A DNA stretch of 64,000 nucleotides from Pseudovibrio sp947494035 (GCA_947494035.1 CANLTN010000016.1:26658-90657), one strand, 5' to 3'; numbered from the stretch's first letter, positions 53,066 to 61,940 are shown. Program-made: numbers and translations. Notes: generated by a model from the sequence alone, not told the origin.

Positions 53066-53389
53066 TTATGCGCGTTGGCGACGCTTCTCAATTTCAGCGC
53101 AGCGGCGTTCACTGGCACGCATGCGCAGGTGCCAGCTAGGGTCTTTGCCGTCACTAACAGAAAGTGCACTGTGAACGTCATCGCGGGTAATGCCGATGTC
53201 GTCCAGCATACGGTCTTCAAGGCGTACCAGTTCGAGCATTGCGCGGCGGTCCCGGTAATGTTTCCAGAGCTTCAGCGGCAACGCGGTCAGCACATGAAGG
53301 GTGTGCGCCAGTGTCAGCGGTTCAAAGGTGCCTGCATTAGCGCGGTTTGGGTTTCGGTATTCAGATGGGGTAGGGAATGCAAGCGTCAT
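53066..53389 (-). CDS. DUF1127 domain protein
   Basis: A 107-residue protein with a C-terminal DUF1127/YjiS-like motif: RRAMLELVRLEDRMLDDIGITRDDV (about residues 48-72), the pattern L-x2-L-D/E-D-x-x-L-x-D-I-G-I-x-R. DUF1127 proteins are small, Arg-rich and in some alphaproteobacteria bind RNA and affect phosphate or sRNA metabolism. It is somewhat longer than the family core, having a 30-residue N-terminus and a charged C-terminal tail. It is divergent from the second LysR gene and convergent with the first. Confidence 0.85.
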   Translation of the reverse strand: MTLAFPTPSEYRNPNRANAGTFEPLTLAHTLHVLTALPLKLWKHYRDRRAMLELVRLEDRMLDDIGITRDDVHSALSVSDGKDPSWHLRMRASERRCAEIEKRRQRA

Positions 53390-53581
53390 GGTACTACTCT
53401 CCCGTCAGGATAAGCGGCTCTGGCCATCCAGTGGAATTGCTATAAAGGGTTGTTAAAAAGGAACTGTTTCGTTCGGTAAAGCGAATATCACCTAAAAGTT
53501 GCATCCAGACAAACGAATGTTTGCGATTGAAATACATTCAAGATCGTGATTGATTGATCGCAGTCAAATGGGAGGGGGCCC

Positions 53582-54481
53582 ATGCCATATTCGATCGATG
53601 TGGAGCAGCTAAGAACATTTCTGGCCGTGGCGGAACTCGGGAGCTTCACCAAGGCCGGAGATGCAGTCCACAAAACCCAGTCCGCCGTTTCCATGCAGAT
53701 GAAGAAACTTGAGGAACGGATCGGCCAGCCGATCTTTGTCAAAGACGGCCGTAACTCCAGAATCACCGAGCACGGCAGGCGCCTCGTTGAATACGCAAGA
53801 CGCATGGTTGCCTTGAACGACGAAACGCTCTCTGCATTCCACGAGCCGGAGATCGCTGGCCGCATTCGGCTGGGGTTGCCCGACGACTATGCAGAACGGC
53901 TCTTGCCGCAGGTACTTGCCGCCTTTAACCGGCTAAACCCTTGCGTCAATCTGGATGTGGAATGCTCCAGCTCTAATGAGATTGGCCGGCGAATCCAGAA
54001 AGGCGAGCTGGATGTAGGGATCGTCACCAGCGGTGATTGTACCACTGTACCCGGTCAGATCGTGCGCCGCGAACCTCTCCAATGGATAGGCTCTATGGAG
54101 CATATCGTGCATGACCAGCGCCCGCTGCGTCTCGCCCTTGGGCCGATCACGTGTTCGTGGAGGCAGCAAGCCGTTGCCGCGCTGGATCACCTGAACATTC
54201 CGCATCAGGTGGTTTACACCAGCTCTAGCGCTGCAGCACTTGCAGGCGCCGTCAATGCCGGACTGGCAATCGCGATCCTGCCGACCAGTGCCTTGCGACA
54301 GGGCCAGCGTGTTCTTGGAGAGAACGAGGGGCTTCCCCCATTACCACCATGCGACATCACCATTATCCGGTCGCAAGTGGCAATCGAGCCGATTCACGAC
54401 GCACTCTGCCACCACATCATGGCGTCCATTGGCAATGTCACGATGGAATATAACGATATGGCAGCAGAAGCCGCTGAGTGA
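53582..54481 (+). CDS. LysR family transcriptional regulator
   Basis: A 299-residue LysR regulator, with the DNA-binding helix in FLAVAELGSFTKAGDAVHKT and QSAVSMQMKKLEERIGQPIF (about 12-52), and an effector domain starting GRIRLGLPDDYAERLLP. GGGAGGGGG upstream supports the ATG. It is related to the LysR protein at 51945 and divergent from the DUF1127 gene (about 190 bases between starts), its likely target; the downstream EamA gene is convergent. Confidence 0.92.
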   Translation: MPYSIDVEQLRTFLAVAELGSFTKAGDAVHKTQSAVSMQMKKLEERIGQPIFVKDGRNSRITEHGRRLVEYARRMVALNDETLSAFHEPEIAGRIRLGLPDDYAERLLPQVLAAFNRLNPCVNLDVECSSSNEIGRRIQKGELDVGIVTSGDCTTVPGQIVRREPLQWIGSMEHIVHDQRPLRLALGPITCSWRQQAVAALDHLNIPHQVVYTSSSAAALAGAVNAGLAIAILPTSALRQGQRVLGENEGLPPLPPCDITIIRSQVAIEPIHDALCHHIMASIGNVTMEYNDMAAEAAE

Positions 54482-54533
54482 GCGGCTTCCAGAACAGCTT
54501 CGCTATAAGGTCGGGTGCTTCAAACCACCGGGC

Positions 54534-55472
54534 CTATTTTTTCGCAGAGCGACTAAGCACGATCCAGTTGCCACCCAGCGCAAACATCAGGCCAAGGATG
54601 GAGGTCACAGTCCAAGTGTACCCTTCCATCACCGTGGAAACGCCAAGCGCCACAACCGGGAACATCACCGTTGCATAACCTGCCCGAGCTGAGCCGATCC
54701 GGCCCAACAAGGTCAGATAAGCGCCAAACGCCACGATGGACCCGATGACAACCATGTAAAGCAAGCTCCAGATGAACTCCGGCGTATATGGAATCTGAAA
54801 GCTTACCCCTTGCGCTAGACCATTCGCGCCAAGCAGCAGCGTGCCATACACCATGCCCCACGCACTGGCGGAAATGACAGAGATCTTCTGCGCGCTTGCT
54901 TTGGCGGAGATAATGTTGCCAAAACAAAAGCTCAGCGTGCCCAGAGCACAAAGACCAAGTCCGCCCAATGCTGCCAGATTCCACGTGCTGCCCGAGATTT
55001 CCGGATAGAACATCAGGCAGATGCCGGAAAAGCCAAGAACGGCGCCCACCGCAAGCGCTCTACTCACCTTTTGGCCAAACAACACAAACCCAAGTACAAT
55101 GTTAAACACCGAGGCAAGGGAGAACACAACGGACAGCAGTCCGGAAGGTATCTCCCGTGACCCATGGTAAAACAGCAGGAAGTTGGTGGAGAACAACAAC
55201 AAGCCAAGCGCCGCAAAGCTCATGTGGGCGCGCAGTGGGAAGTTCATCTTGTGACCGCGCAGGATTGCCCAGCCCCACATCAGCACAGTGGCAAACAGGA
55301 AGCGCCAGAACAGCGCGATTTCAGGTGTGATCACCGCCTGTAGCTTCAAGGCGTACCAGCTAAACCCCCAGGCAAGCACGGTGACGCCGTAAAGCACAAG
55401 ATCAAACACACTAAGTGTTTGGGGTCGCTGAGAGATCGCCGTGCCCGCATCAATATCGCTCGCACTCGTCAT
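54534..55472 (-). CDS. EamA/DMT family transporter
   Basis: A 312-residue inner-membrane protein with ten hydrophobic helices in two EamA repeats (about 20-150 and 165-305). The first repeat shows WYALKLQAVITPEIALFWRF and the second ends GSARAGYATVMFPVVALGVS, the usual positions of EamA motifs. Members export metabolites such as amino acids or purines; the substrate is unknown. It is convergent with the LysR gene, with a 52-base gap and no clear terminator. Confidence 0.88.
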   Translation of the reverse strand: MTSASDIDAGTAISQRPQTLSVFDLVLYGVTVLAWGFSWYALKLQAVITPEIALFWRFLFATVLMWGWAILRGHKMNFPLRAHMSFAALGLLLFSTNFLLFYHGSREIPSGLLSVVFSLASVFNIVLGFVLFGQKVSRALAVGAVLGFSGICLMFYPEISGSTWNLAALGGLGLCALGTLSFCFGNIISAKASAQKISVISASAWGMVYGTLLLGANGLAQGVSFQIPYTPEFIWSLLYMVVIGSIVAFGAYLTLLGRIGSARAGYATVMFPVVALGVSTVMEGYTWTVTSILGLMFALGGNWIVLSRSAKK

Positions 55473-55694
55473 GAAATATTCCTATTAATTAAAAATTATC
55501 TAAGTAACGTCCTGCATGAAATGTGAGGAGCAAACAAATGAATAAACGTCATCAATCCATTTGAAAAACGAATGAGTTTCCCTCTTATATGTCAGCATTA
55601 TGAGTGAAAGAGCCCTCAGCACGGGCGGTAACCACCCCGCAAAATCGCGAGGGTCTGCATCGGGCGGCAAGAAGGAATGAAGGCTTGAACCAGA

Positions 55695-56879
55695 TTATCT
55701 GCTGAGCAGAAAGATACCAAGAGCCGGGATCAGAAAGAAGATGCTCACCACATAGCTTGTGGCCACTACAAACCGGCGTGCTCCCAAGTCTCCCACATAC
55801 TCCGCAAGGCGCACAGGCAGATACCTTGTGAACGGGATGGAGTAGATCAAAACCACGCCCAGCACGTTATAAACAAGGTGTACTATCGCAATTTCAAAGG
55901 CCAGCTCCCGCTGCCCCGTCACCGCAAAGGCTGCCAAAATTGCGGTCAGACATGTGCCGATATTCGCGCCAAGCGTAAACGGATAAACTTGTTTGGTCGT
56001 CAACACACCGGACCCCGCCAATGGCACAATCAGGCTTGTAGTGGCAGAGGACGACTGCAACAACAAGGTCGCAAGCAGTCCGGTGAAAATGCCGGAGGAG
56101 GGGCCGGAGGACGTCATTTTCTCAGCCAACCTGCGCGCCTGATTGGCAAGCAGCAGCTTAAGCAGCTGGCTCACAAAAGTGATGCTGACAAGGAGCATCA
56201 CAAAACCGGTTGCCGCAATCACAAGACCATTCAACGGCTGTGCTAAGCCAAAGGCCAACTCGCTGATCTCGTCAATGAGAGGATCCGTCAGGTAATTGAC
56301 GAAGTTGAAGTCAGCAGTAACTAGATTATCTGCCGCATCTAACCCCGAAAAGAGATCACCTACTGCGGTTGCGGTCTTTTGCAAGAAACCGAATGCCAGT
56401 TCCAAAGGCAGAAAGATCACCAGGCAAATCAGGTTGAACGCATCATGCACCGTGGCCGCACTGAAGGCGCGTTTGAAGTCGCTCCGGTTCCGAGCATACC
56501 CAAGGCTCACGAACGTATTGGTGAGCGTGGTGCCAAAGTTGGCTCCAATCACAATGGGAATAGCAATGGTGATCGGCATGCCCGCCGCTACCAAACCAAC
56601 AACGATGGATGTCGTCACCGAGGAGCTTTGCACAATCGACGTGGTGAGAATGCCAACCAGTACCCCCGCAATAGGGTTGGTGGCATAGGAGAAAATCCGC
56701 TCGGCGGTCTGATGACCAATCGCAATAAAGCCTGCTTCAATCAGGCCAACGGCGCAAAGAAGAAAATAAATCAGGAATCCAACGGAGATCCAGTTGAGCA
56801 AACTGATGCCCAGAGGCATACGCTGCTCATCCTCAAGATAAGGCTCGTCGTTGTTCAGTGGATCTTTTTGCACCGACAA
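55695..56879 (-). CDS. Na/Pi cotransporter family protein
   Basis: A 394-residue symporter of the NptA/PhoU-associated type. The two inverted repeats each carry the QSSS signature: TSIVQSSSVTTSIVVGLV (about residues 82-99) and LLLQSSSATTSLIVPLAGSG (about 270-289). There are eight or more helices and no C-terminal PhoU domain, so it is the short, vertebrate-NaPi-II-like form. It probably imports phosphate, or another anion, with sodium, fitting a marine host. It is monocistronic. Confidence 0.9.
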   Translation of the reverse strand: MSVQKDPLNNDEPYLEDEQRMPLGISLLNWISVGFLIYFLLCAVGLIEAGFIAIGHQTAERIFSYATNPIAGVLVGILTTSIVQSSSVTTSIVVGLVAAGMPITIAIPIVIGANFGTTLTNTFVSLGYARNRSDFKRAFSAATVHDAFNLICLVIFLPLELAFGFLQKTATAVGDLFSGLDAADNLVTADFNFVNYLTDPLIDEISELAFGLAQPLNGLVIAATGFVMLLVSITFVSQLLKLLLANQARRLAEKMTSSGPSSGIFTGLLATLLLQSSSATTSLIVPLAGSGVLTTKQVYPFTLGANIGTCLTAILAAFAVTGQRELAFEIAIVHLVYNVLGVVLIYSIPFTRYLPVRLAEYVGDLGARRFVVATSYVVSIFFLIPALGIFLLSR

Positions 56880-57135
56880 ATCCGTTTATAAAAGTTCACC
56901 ACGACATTTAGCCGTATCTTCTGATATTAGGGCATTCAGCATAGGAAAGCACCAAGGCTTTCGTTGACCATTGCTGCCTTTGCAGAGTAAATAACCCCGC
57001 CAACACTGGCATTTTACAGGTCAAACACCCGCATCCTATTGCTCACAGATCGGCTTGCTGTCAACATCCGTCGGGTGTGATTCCGCCATAATTTTCTGCG
57101 GGGTGACCAGATTTTCCTTGGAGGGGACGGGCCCG

Positions 57136-57936
57136 ATGATGAAGAAATTTAAACTAGCAATAGCAGCTCTTGCTGTTTCTATCGGCTTTGGGGAAGCAGC
57201 TTCAGCAACAGATCTGCCTGATCTGCAAGGCCGAACCGTTGTTGCTGTGACTGAAAATGCATACGCACCTTTGAACTTCGCAGACCCCAAAACCGGTGAG
57301 GGCATCGGCTGGGAGTATGATGCGTTTAACGAAATCGCAAAACGGCTCAACATGAAAGTCGACTGGCGTCTGGCCTCATGGGACAGCATGATCGAAGCGG
57401 TTCGTCAGGGCCAGTTTGATGTGGGCATGGACGGCATCACCATCAACGACGAACGCGAAGAGCAGATTGATTTCAGCGATCCCTACATGACCTCTGAAAT
57501 GTTCATGCTTGTCCGCGCGAATGAAGACCGCTTCGACAATCCAAAAGCGTTTGCTGGTGATCCAGACCTGCTGGTCGGCGCTCAGCCGGGCACCACAAAC
57601 TTCTACACCGCGGTTTACTCGGTTCTCGATGGCGACGAAAACAACCAGCGTATTCAGCTGTTTGAAACCTTCGGCGCATCCGTGCAGGCTCTGCGCGCTG
57701 AAGATGTGGACATGGTGCTGATGGACGCAACGGCAGCTGCTGGCTACATGGGCGCTTCTCCAGACAGCTTCAAAATTGTTGGCGGGCCAATCGGCTCCGA
57801 AGACTTTGGCTTCATTCTGACACCGGGCTCGGACCTGCGCGAACCAATCAACGCTGCCCTCAATTCCATGCGTGAAGACGGCACCATTGATGCCTTGAAC
57901 CAAAAATGGTTCTTCGACTATAAGTCCCAGCACTAA
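57136..57936 (+). CDS. Polar amino-acid ABC transporter substrate-binding protein
   Basis: A 266-residue periplasmic binding protein of SBP family 3. It has a signal peptide (MMKKFKLAIAALAVSIGFGE, cleavage after ASA near residue 24), followed by LQGRTVVAVTENAYAPLNF, then GIGWEYDAFNEIAKRLN, with the conserved amino-acid clamp in VGMDGITINDEREEQIDFS. GGAGGGG precedes the ATGs at 57136 and 57139; the ORF extends further upstream, but that would precede the signal peptide. A hairpin at 57956-57976 separates it from the permease gene. The predicted ligand is a polar amino acid. Confidence 0.9.
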   Translation: MMKKFKLAIAALAVSIGFGEAASATDLPDLQGRTVVAVTENAYAPLNFADPKTGEGIGWEYDAFNEIAKRLNMKVDWRLASWDSMIEAVRQGQFDVGMDGITINDEREEQIDFSDPYMTSEMFMLVRANEDRFDNPKAFAGDPDLLVGAQPGTTNFYTAVYSVLDGDENNQRIQLFETFGASVQALRAEDVDMVLMDATAAAGYMGASPDSFKIVGGPIGSEDFGFILTPGSDLREPINAALNSMREDGTIDALNQKWFFDYKSQH

Positions 57937-57955
57937 GAGACGGTCGATTGATCCT

Positions 57956-57976
57956 GGCGGGCACACTGTGTCCGCC
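57956..57976 (+). other. Intercistronic hairpin between binding protein and permease genes
   Basis: GGCGGGCACA (57956-57965) pairs with TGTGTCCGCC (57967-57976), with a G-T pair and a minimal loop. As after other binding-protein genes, it may stabilise upstream mRNA. Confidence 0.5.
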
Positions 57977-58109
57977 ATTTCATTTAAAGCGTGTGGCTGG
58001 CGACTTCTGGTTTTCGGGTAACGAGAAGCCAGCAACACACAGCCTCTGGCATGACGACGGGCACCGCATCTCAACGGTAAACCCAAAATCGAGATTTAAA
58101 GGAAACGCA

Positions 58110-58934
58110 ATGGGCAAGCGGTCTGCCATAAAGTCCCGGATGGACAAGCTTCCATGGTGGTTGCTCGCAGCCTTTGTTCTTGCGGTATTCTTTCTCTGGC
58201 TCATTGCCGCGGATGGTGATTATCGCCAGATCTTTGTGACCCTCTTCAGAGGCGTCGGCGTCACCCTGTTCGTCACCTTTGTCTCTTTCTTCTTCGCCAG
58301 CATACTCGGGCTCATTATTGCCTTGGGCCGTGGCTCCAAACACCGTGCTATCCGCGAGATAAGTTCGTTCTATACGGAGATCATGCGCGGCGTACCCATA
58401 TTGGTGCTGCTCTTCTACATCGCCTTTGTCGGCGCCCCGCAATTGGTGGCAGCCTTCAACTGGATCATGAGCCCGCTCATCGACTGGGAAATCATTGACA
58501 AGCTGCGTGTGCGTGATCTTTCCATGATGTGGCGCGCAATCATCGCCTTGTCCCTCGGCTATTCAGCGTTTATCGCAGAGATCTTTCGTGCAGGCATTGA
58601 AAGCGTGGATGACGGCCAGTTGGAAGCAGGCCGCGCCCTTGGTCTTTCCCGCTGGCACACCTTCCGTTTCATCATCTGGCCGCAAGCCTTCAAAAATATC
58701 CTGCCGCCACTGGGCAATGACTTCATCGCGCTCATCAAGGATAGCGCGCTGGTCTCCGTGCTTGGCGTGCAGGACATTACCCAGCTCGGCAAGATCTACT
58801 CCGCATCCACCTTCCAGTTTTTCGAAACCTACAACGTGGTAGCCTATCTTTACCTCGTCATGACAGTCTCGCTGTCTCTGGTGGTCCGCGGTCTGGAACG
58901 CCGCATGAGACGAGCCTTTGAGAACAAAGCTTAA
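58110..58934 (+). CDS. Polar amino-acid ABC transporter permease
   Basis: A 274-residue HisM/GlnP-type permease. The first helix (about 14-33) precedes the transport domain, and the ATPase-docking loop reads ESVDDGQLEAGRALGLSRWH (about 172-191). AAGGAAA before the ATG at 58110 supports that start rather than the open frame from 57948. Only one permease and no ATPase gene follow, so the ATPase must come from elsewhere or be shared. It probably forms a homodimeric channel. Confidence 0.9.
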   Translation: MGKRSAIKSRMDKLPWWLLAAFVLAVFFLWLIAADGDYRQIFVTLFRGVGVTLFVTFVSFFFASILGLIIALGRGSKHRAIREISSFYTEIMRGVPILVLLFYIAFVGAPQLVAAFNWIMSPLIDWEIIDKLRVRDLSMMWRAIIALSLGYSAFIAEIFRAGIESVDDGQLEAGRALGLSRWHTFRFIIWPQAFKNILPPLGNDFIALIKDSALVSVLGVQDITQLGKIYSASTFQFFETYNVVAYLYLVMTVSLSLVVRGLERRMRRAFENKA

Positions 58935-58963
58935 AGGCTCGTTCTTAGGGCGCTTACACTCCC

Positions 58964-59635
58964 CTATGAACTCACAGGAGCGAAACCGCCGCTCTTTTCT
59001 ATAGCAGCTTGAAAGGCAGGGCGCTCCCGCACTCTCTTTAGGTAGGCCTTTATATGCGGAAACTTGTCACCAAAGCCGACACGTGCATCTGACACGACCA
59101 AAGCATGCCCCAGCAAGACATCAGCTGCGGTCAGGCTATCTCCAGCGATCCATTCAGAGCGTCCGAGCTCTTCCTCAATGTAGGCAAAAAACCGTTTAAG
59201 GCGTGGTTTAAGGTATTGTGCGCGAACTTTTCCGACAACTGCGGAGACAATGGGCCTGATGAAGAAGGGAGATCTGGAAACCATCAGGTTGAATATCAGG
59301 CTTTCAACCAAAAGCGGCATGAAACTTCCCGGCACGGCGTGAAACCAGTAGAGATAACGGACGCGGTCCGGTGCCCCGACTTCGGGTCTCATGATTGCAT
59401 TAGGGTGCTTGTCCAGAATGTAATCCATAATCGCGTTGGTCTCCACCAGCACCAGGTCCCCATCCGATATGGTGGGGGAGGTTCCAATCGGGTGAAGTTC
59501 CTTATAGTCAGCTGGTGCAAAGCTGGTTGCCGGATCCCGTTTATACTGCTTGATCTCGTAGGGAATTCCCAGCTCTTCAAGCAGCCAAACCACGCGAAAA
59601 CTCTGAGAGTTCTCTAAATTATGAACTGTAATCAT
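58964..59635 (-). CDS. Glutathione S-transferase family protein
   Basis: A 223-residue GST. The thioredoxin-like N-terminal domain (1-80) contains SQSFRVVWLLEELGIPYE and the glutathione-binding LVLVETNAIMDYI (Glu-Thr in place of the usual Glu-Ser). An all-helical C-terminal domain (about 90-220) has the N-capping motif SLTAADVLLGHALV. The substrate is unknown. It is convergent with the ABC permease gene. Confidence 0.9.
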   Translation of the reverse strand: MITVHNLENSQSFRVVWLLEELGIPYEIKQYKRDPATSFAPADYKELHPIGTSPTISDGDLVLVETNAIMDYILDKHPNAIMRPEVGAPDRVRYLYWFHAVPGSFMPLLVESLIFNLMVSRSPFFIRPIVSAVVGKVRAQYLKPRLKRFFAYIEEELGRSEWIAGDSLTAADVLLGHALVVSDARVGFGDKFPHIKAYLKRVRERPAFQAAIEKSGGFAPVSS

Positions 59636-59832
59636 GCTTATCCCTATGCTGAGATTATCTGGAACCCATTAGACCTAAATATAACTACCGAGAGTCTGAT
59701 TTGCAAAATAACATGGCGTAATAATACTTAATAACAGCAATAAGTTGAATGCGTAATTTTGGGCGCGAAAGGGCCGGTCAGGTACATCTCTGAAGAATTG
59801 CAAAGAATACATTTTAGGAAGGATTTGAGGTC
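59636..59832. other. AT-rich promoter region between GST and DUF2332 genes
   Basis: About 200 bases, AT-rich, divergent. No specific site recognised beyond a weak ribosome site before the ATG at 59833. Confidence 0.5.
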
Positions 59833-60813
59833 ATGGCAGTCTTAGACAACACCCTTGAAAATCTGTATCTGGGTTTCGCTTCTTATGAGGCTAAAGACAA
59901 TTCACCAACCTATGAACGATGGGCACACCATGTCGCCGCGTCTCCAGATTATCACGAGTTCCTTGCAGCCCTGCCGCAAGCCAAGCAGCAACCCAATTTG
60001 CTCTTCGCTGCAATCAGATGGGTGACCGGTCGTATTCCTGAAACCGGTGAGCTAGACACTGTGCTGCGTAATCATGCACCCGCCATCAGGAAGGAAATGA
60101 TGAACCGCAGCACACAGACCAACGAGCCCGGTCGTTGCGCGCTCCTGCTGCCACTTCTTGCACGGCTTCCACAACCGATTTCCCTGATTGAAGTCGGTGC
60201 CTCCGCTGGCCTCTGCCTGTATCCCGACCAGTACGCCTACGACTACAACAGCGGCGCCCATAAGCTCAGTCAGGACCCAGCAACGCCTAATACGCCAGTG
60301 TTGCACTGCACTGTGACCGGAAACCCACCTCTGCCAGCAAAACGACCTGATGTCGTCTGGCGTGCCGGGTTGGAACTGAATCCGCTGGACCTTCAGGATG
60401 ATGACACGGTCCAATGGCTGCAAACGCTCATCTGGCCGGGGCAGGAAGCGCGCCTAAATCACCTGCAAAAAGCCATTGCAGTGGCCAAACAACACCCGCT
60501 CAAGCTCATCAAAGGCGACCTTCTCGACGACCTGCCAGCCTTGCTGGAACAGGTTCCCAGCGGCACCACACCGGTCGTCTTCCATAGCGCCGTCCTCGTC
60601 TATGTCTCCGACACCGACAAACGCGAGGCCTTCGTCAACATGATGCTGGACTCAAACGCCCATTGGATCTCCAACGAGGCCCGCAGCGTCATTCCCCGCT
60701 TCGCCGCAAAAGTCGCCGAACCCCACCCCGCAGGCCGCTTCCTCCTCTGCGAAAACGGCGAGCCCCGAGCTTGGACCGGCCCGCATGGTCAGGCACTGGA
60801 ATGGATCGGCTGA
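59833..60813 (+). CDS. DUF2332 domain protein
   Basis: A 326-residue protein matching the DUF2332 family: N-terminal YERWAHHVAASPDYHEFLAA, central ISLIEVGASAGLCLYPDQYAY, and C-terminal FLLCENGEPRAWTGPHGQ (about 302-319). The glycine-rich ISLIEVGASAGLC segment and the later GDLLDDLPALL recall a Rossmann methyltransferase-like fold, but no activity is known. Its last 25 codons plus ten 3' bases are repeated at 61800-61884, downstream of the glycosyltransferase-like gene. Confidence 0.88.
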   Translation: MAVLDNTLENLYLGFASYEAKDNSPTYERWAHHVAASPDYHEFLAALPQAKQQPNLLFAAIRWVTGRIPETGELDTVLRNHAPAIRKEMMNRSTQTNEPGRCALLLPLLARLPQPISLIEVGASAGLCLYPDQYAYDYNSGAHKLSQDPATPNTPVLHCTVTGNPPLPAKRPDVVWRAGLELNPLDLQDDDTVQWLQTLIWPGQEARLNHLQKAIAVAKQHPLKLIKGDLLDDLPALLEQVPSGTTPVVFHSAVLVYVSDTDKREAFVNMMLDSNAHWISNEARSVIPRFAAKVAEPHPAGRFLLCENGEPRAWTGPHGQALEWIG

Positions 60814-60820
60814 GGCTGCA
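60736..60820 (+). repeat. 85-bp direct repeat, copy A (3' end of DUF2332 gene)
   Basis: Identical in length to 61800-61884, with six substitutions by hand alignment and no gaps. It lies inside the intact DUF2332 gene. Five of the six differences are synonymous. Confidence 0.9.
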
Positions 60821-61799
60821 ATTATGTCATGTTAGGAAAACTGGACATATCATCCAAGCTACTCAATTCTGCTTGAATAAGTGAAGCTATTCATTCATAG
60901 GCAGTGCTTAGAAGGCATACACAGTGGATTTCCAATGACGACTAAACAGGCAGAAGCTGCAACCAAACCAAGTATCGGTGTTGCGATCTTAACTTGGAAA
61001 GCCCATCAGACACTTCAACTGAGTTTGGAGTCGCATCGCGAGAGTGGTTTGCTGGATCTCGTTGATGATGCTGTTGTATTCTTTCAGGAGTTCGAGCCCG
61101 AGGTTGAAGCGCCATTGGTTGAGGACTTCGGCTGGCGAGCTGTCGGTGCTGTAGATAATCTGGGCATACATAGGGGAATGGAAGCCGCTGTTGCAGCATT
61201 GAACACAGATCTTGTCATTTACCTCGAAAATGACTGCCAGTCGATTTGCTCGCCGGAGACGACAAAAGCAATGATTGAGGCTGCTGTTCGAGACCTGCAA
61301 GCTGGCATTGATACTGTGCAACTAAGTGATCGCAGAAATCCAGGTGCCCCCTTTGTCGGCGTTCAAAAGTACATGAACTTTTTCCCGCTTGAGAAACCAC
61401 TCGAAAGCTCATTGCCATATACGCCACCTGAACGATGGAAGACTGTTCTGCGTCGTCTTGTAAAGGGGCGCAAAAAAACTGAATTTCAGATCGGGCGAGC
61501 GGTTTATGCCGAAGAGGATCCAGTTAGCAAGCACCCGGAAGCATTTGCAAAAACAGATACTGGAAGTTGGCAGACAAGCGCACGTTACTTCCAGTGGTGT
61601 AACAGGCCGTTGTTAGCGAAGCGCGATTTCTTGCTGAATGTTATTTTCAAACGGGTCCATACACACCCAAGTTCGCAACAAGCACCGGATTTTCAAACTG
61701 TTGAAACAGCATTGCGATGCGAGTGGTGGCGCAAACAGAACTTCCAGTTCTCATTCCCCGAGTACGGTCCTTTTACTCACAATCGCATTGACCGTTAAG
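60821..61799 (+). mobile_element. 979-bp inserted segment carrying one gene
   Basis: The segment between the two DUF2332 3' ends contains only the glycosyltransferase-like gene and its leader. The duplicated gene tail and the fact that the old tail sits next to the terminator (61905-61940) imply that this segment was inserted. No integrase or transposase is seen. The mechanism could be homologous recombination with foreign DNA. Confidence 0.55.
60935..61798 (+). CDS. Glycosyltransferase-like protein (GT-A fold candidate)
   Basis: A 287-residue protein. Features consistent with a GT-A glycosyltransferase are IGVAILTWKAHQTLQLSLES (about residues 14-33), then NLGIHRGMEAAVAALNTDLV and IYLENDCQ, which takes the place of the usual DxD. 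The remainder is not family-typical. The ORF extends to a GTG at 60881, but the ATG at 60935 gives a more compact protein. The gene lies wholly within a segment inserted between two copies of a DUF2332 3' end and so was probably acquired. A surface-glycan role alongside the downstream acyltransferase is an inference. Confidence 0.65.
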   Translation: MTTKQAEAATKPSIGVAILTWKAHQTLQLSLESHRESGLLDLVDDAVVFFQEFEPEVEAPLVEDFGWRAVGAVDNLGIHRGMEAAVAALNTDLVIYLENDCQSICSPETTKAMIEAAVRDLQAGIDTVQLSDRRNPGAPFVGVQKYMNFFPLEKPLESSLPYTPPERWKTVLRRLVKGRKKTEFQIGRAVYAEEDPVSKHPEAFAKTDTGSWQTSARYFQWCNRPLLAKRDFLLNVIFKRVHTHPSSQQAPDFQTVETALRCEWWRKQNFQFSFPEYGPFTHNRIDR

Positions 61800-61877
61800 C
61801 GCTTCCTCCTCTGCGAAAACGGAGAGCCTCGCGCATGGACCGGCCCGCACGGTCAGTCACTGGAATGGATCGGCTGA
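61800..61877 (+). pseudogene. Displaced 3' fragment of a DUF2332 gene
   Basis: These 78 bases encode RFLLCENGEPRAWTGPHGQ and six more residues then stop, the last 25 codons of a DUF2332 protein, differing from the intact upstream gene by one residue (Ala to Ser) and five silent changes. It has no start or ribosome site. It is followed directly by a terminator (61905-61940), suggesting this is the native tail of the ancestral gene. Confidence 0.85.
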
Positions 61878-61884
61878 GGCTGCA
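61800..61884 (+). repeat. 85-bp direct repeat, copy B (displaced DUF2332 tail)
   Basis: Six differences from 60736-60820 over 85 bases. It starts two bases after the stop of the glycosyltransferase-like gene. Confidence 0.9.
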
Positions 61885-61904
61885 CTCCGGCTCATGATCG
61901 CAGC

Positions 61905-61940
61905 AAAAAGCCCGGCGCATCTGCACCGGGCTCTTTAATT
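61905..61940 (+). terminator. Terminator after the displaced DUF2332 tail
   Basis: AGCCCGG (61909-61915) pairs with CCGGGCT (61926-61932), with A-rich and T-rich flanks. It probably belonged to the ancestral DUF2332 gene. Confidence 0.8.

Noticed and set aside
55540..55678. Tiny ORFs of 8 and 26 codons near 55538 and 55600
   Set aside because: Although one has a fair ribosome site, the peptides are featureless and very short; there is no support beyond chance.
61638..61877. 79-codon ORF joining the glycosyltransferase gene to a DUF2332-like ending
   Set aside because: It reads an alternative frame of the upstream gene, then runs by chance into the displaced DUF2332 tail; it is not a real fusion protein.
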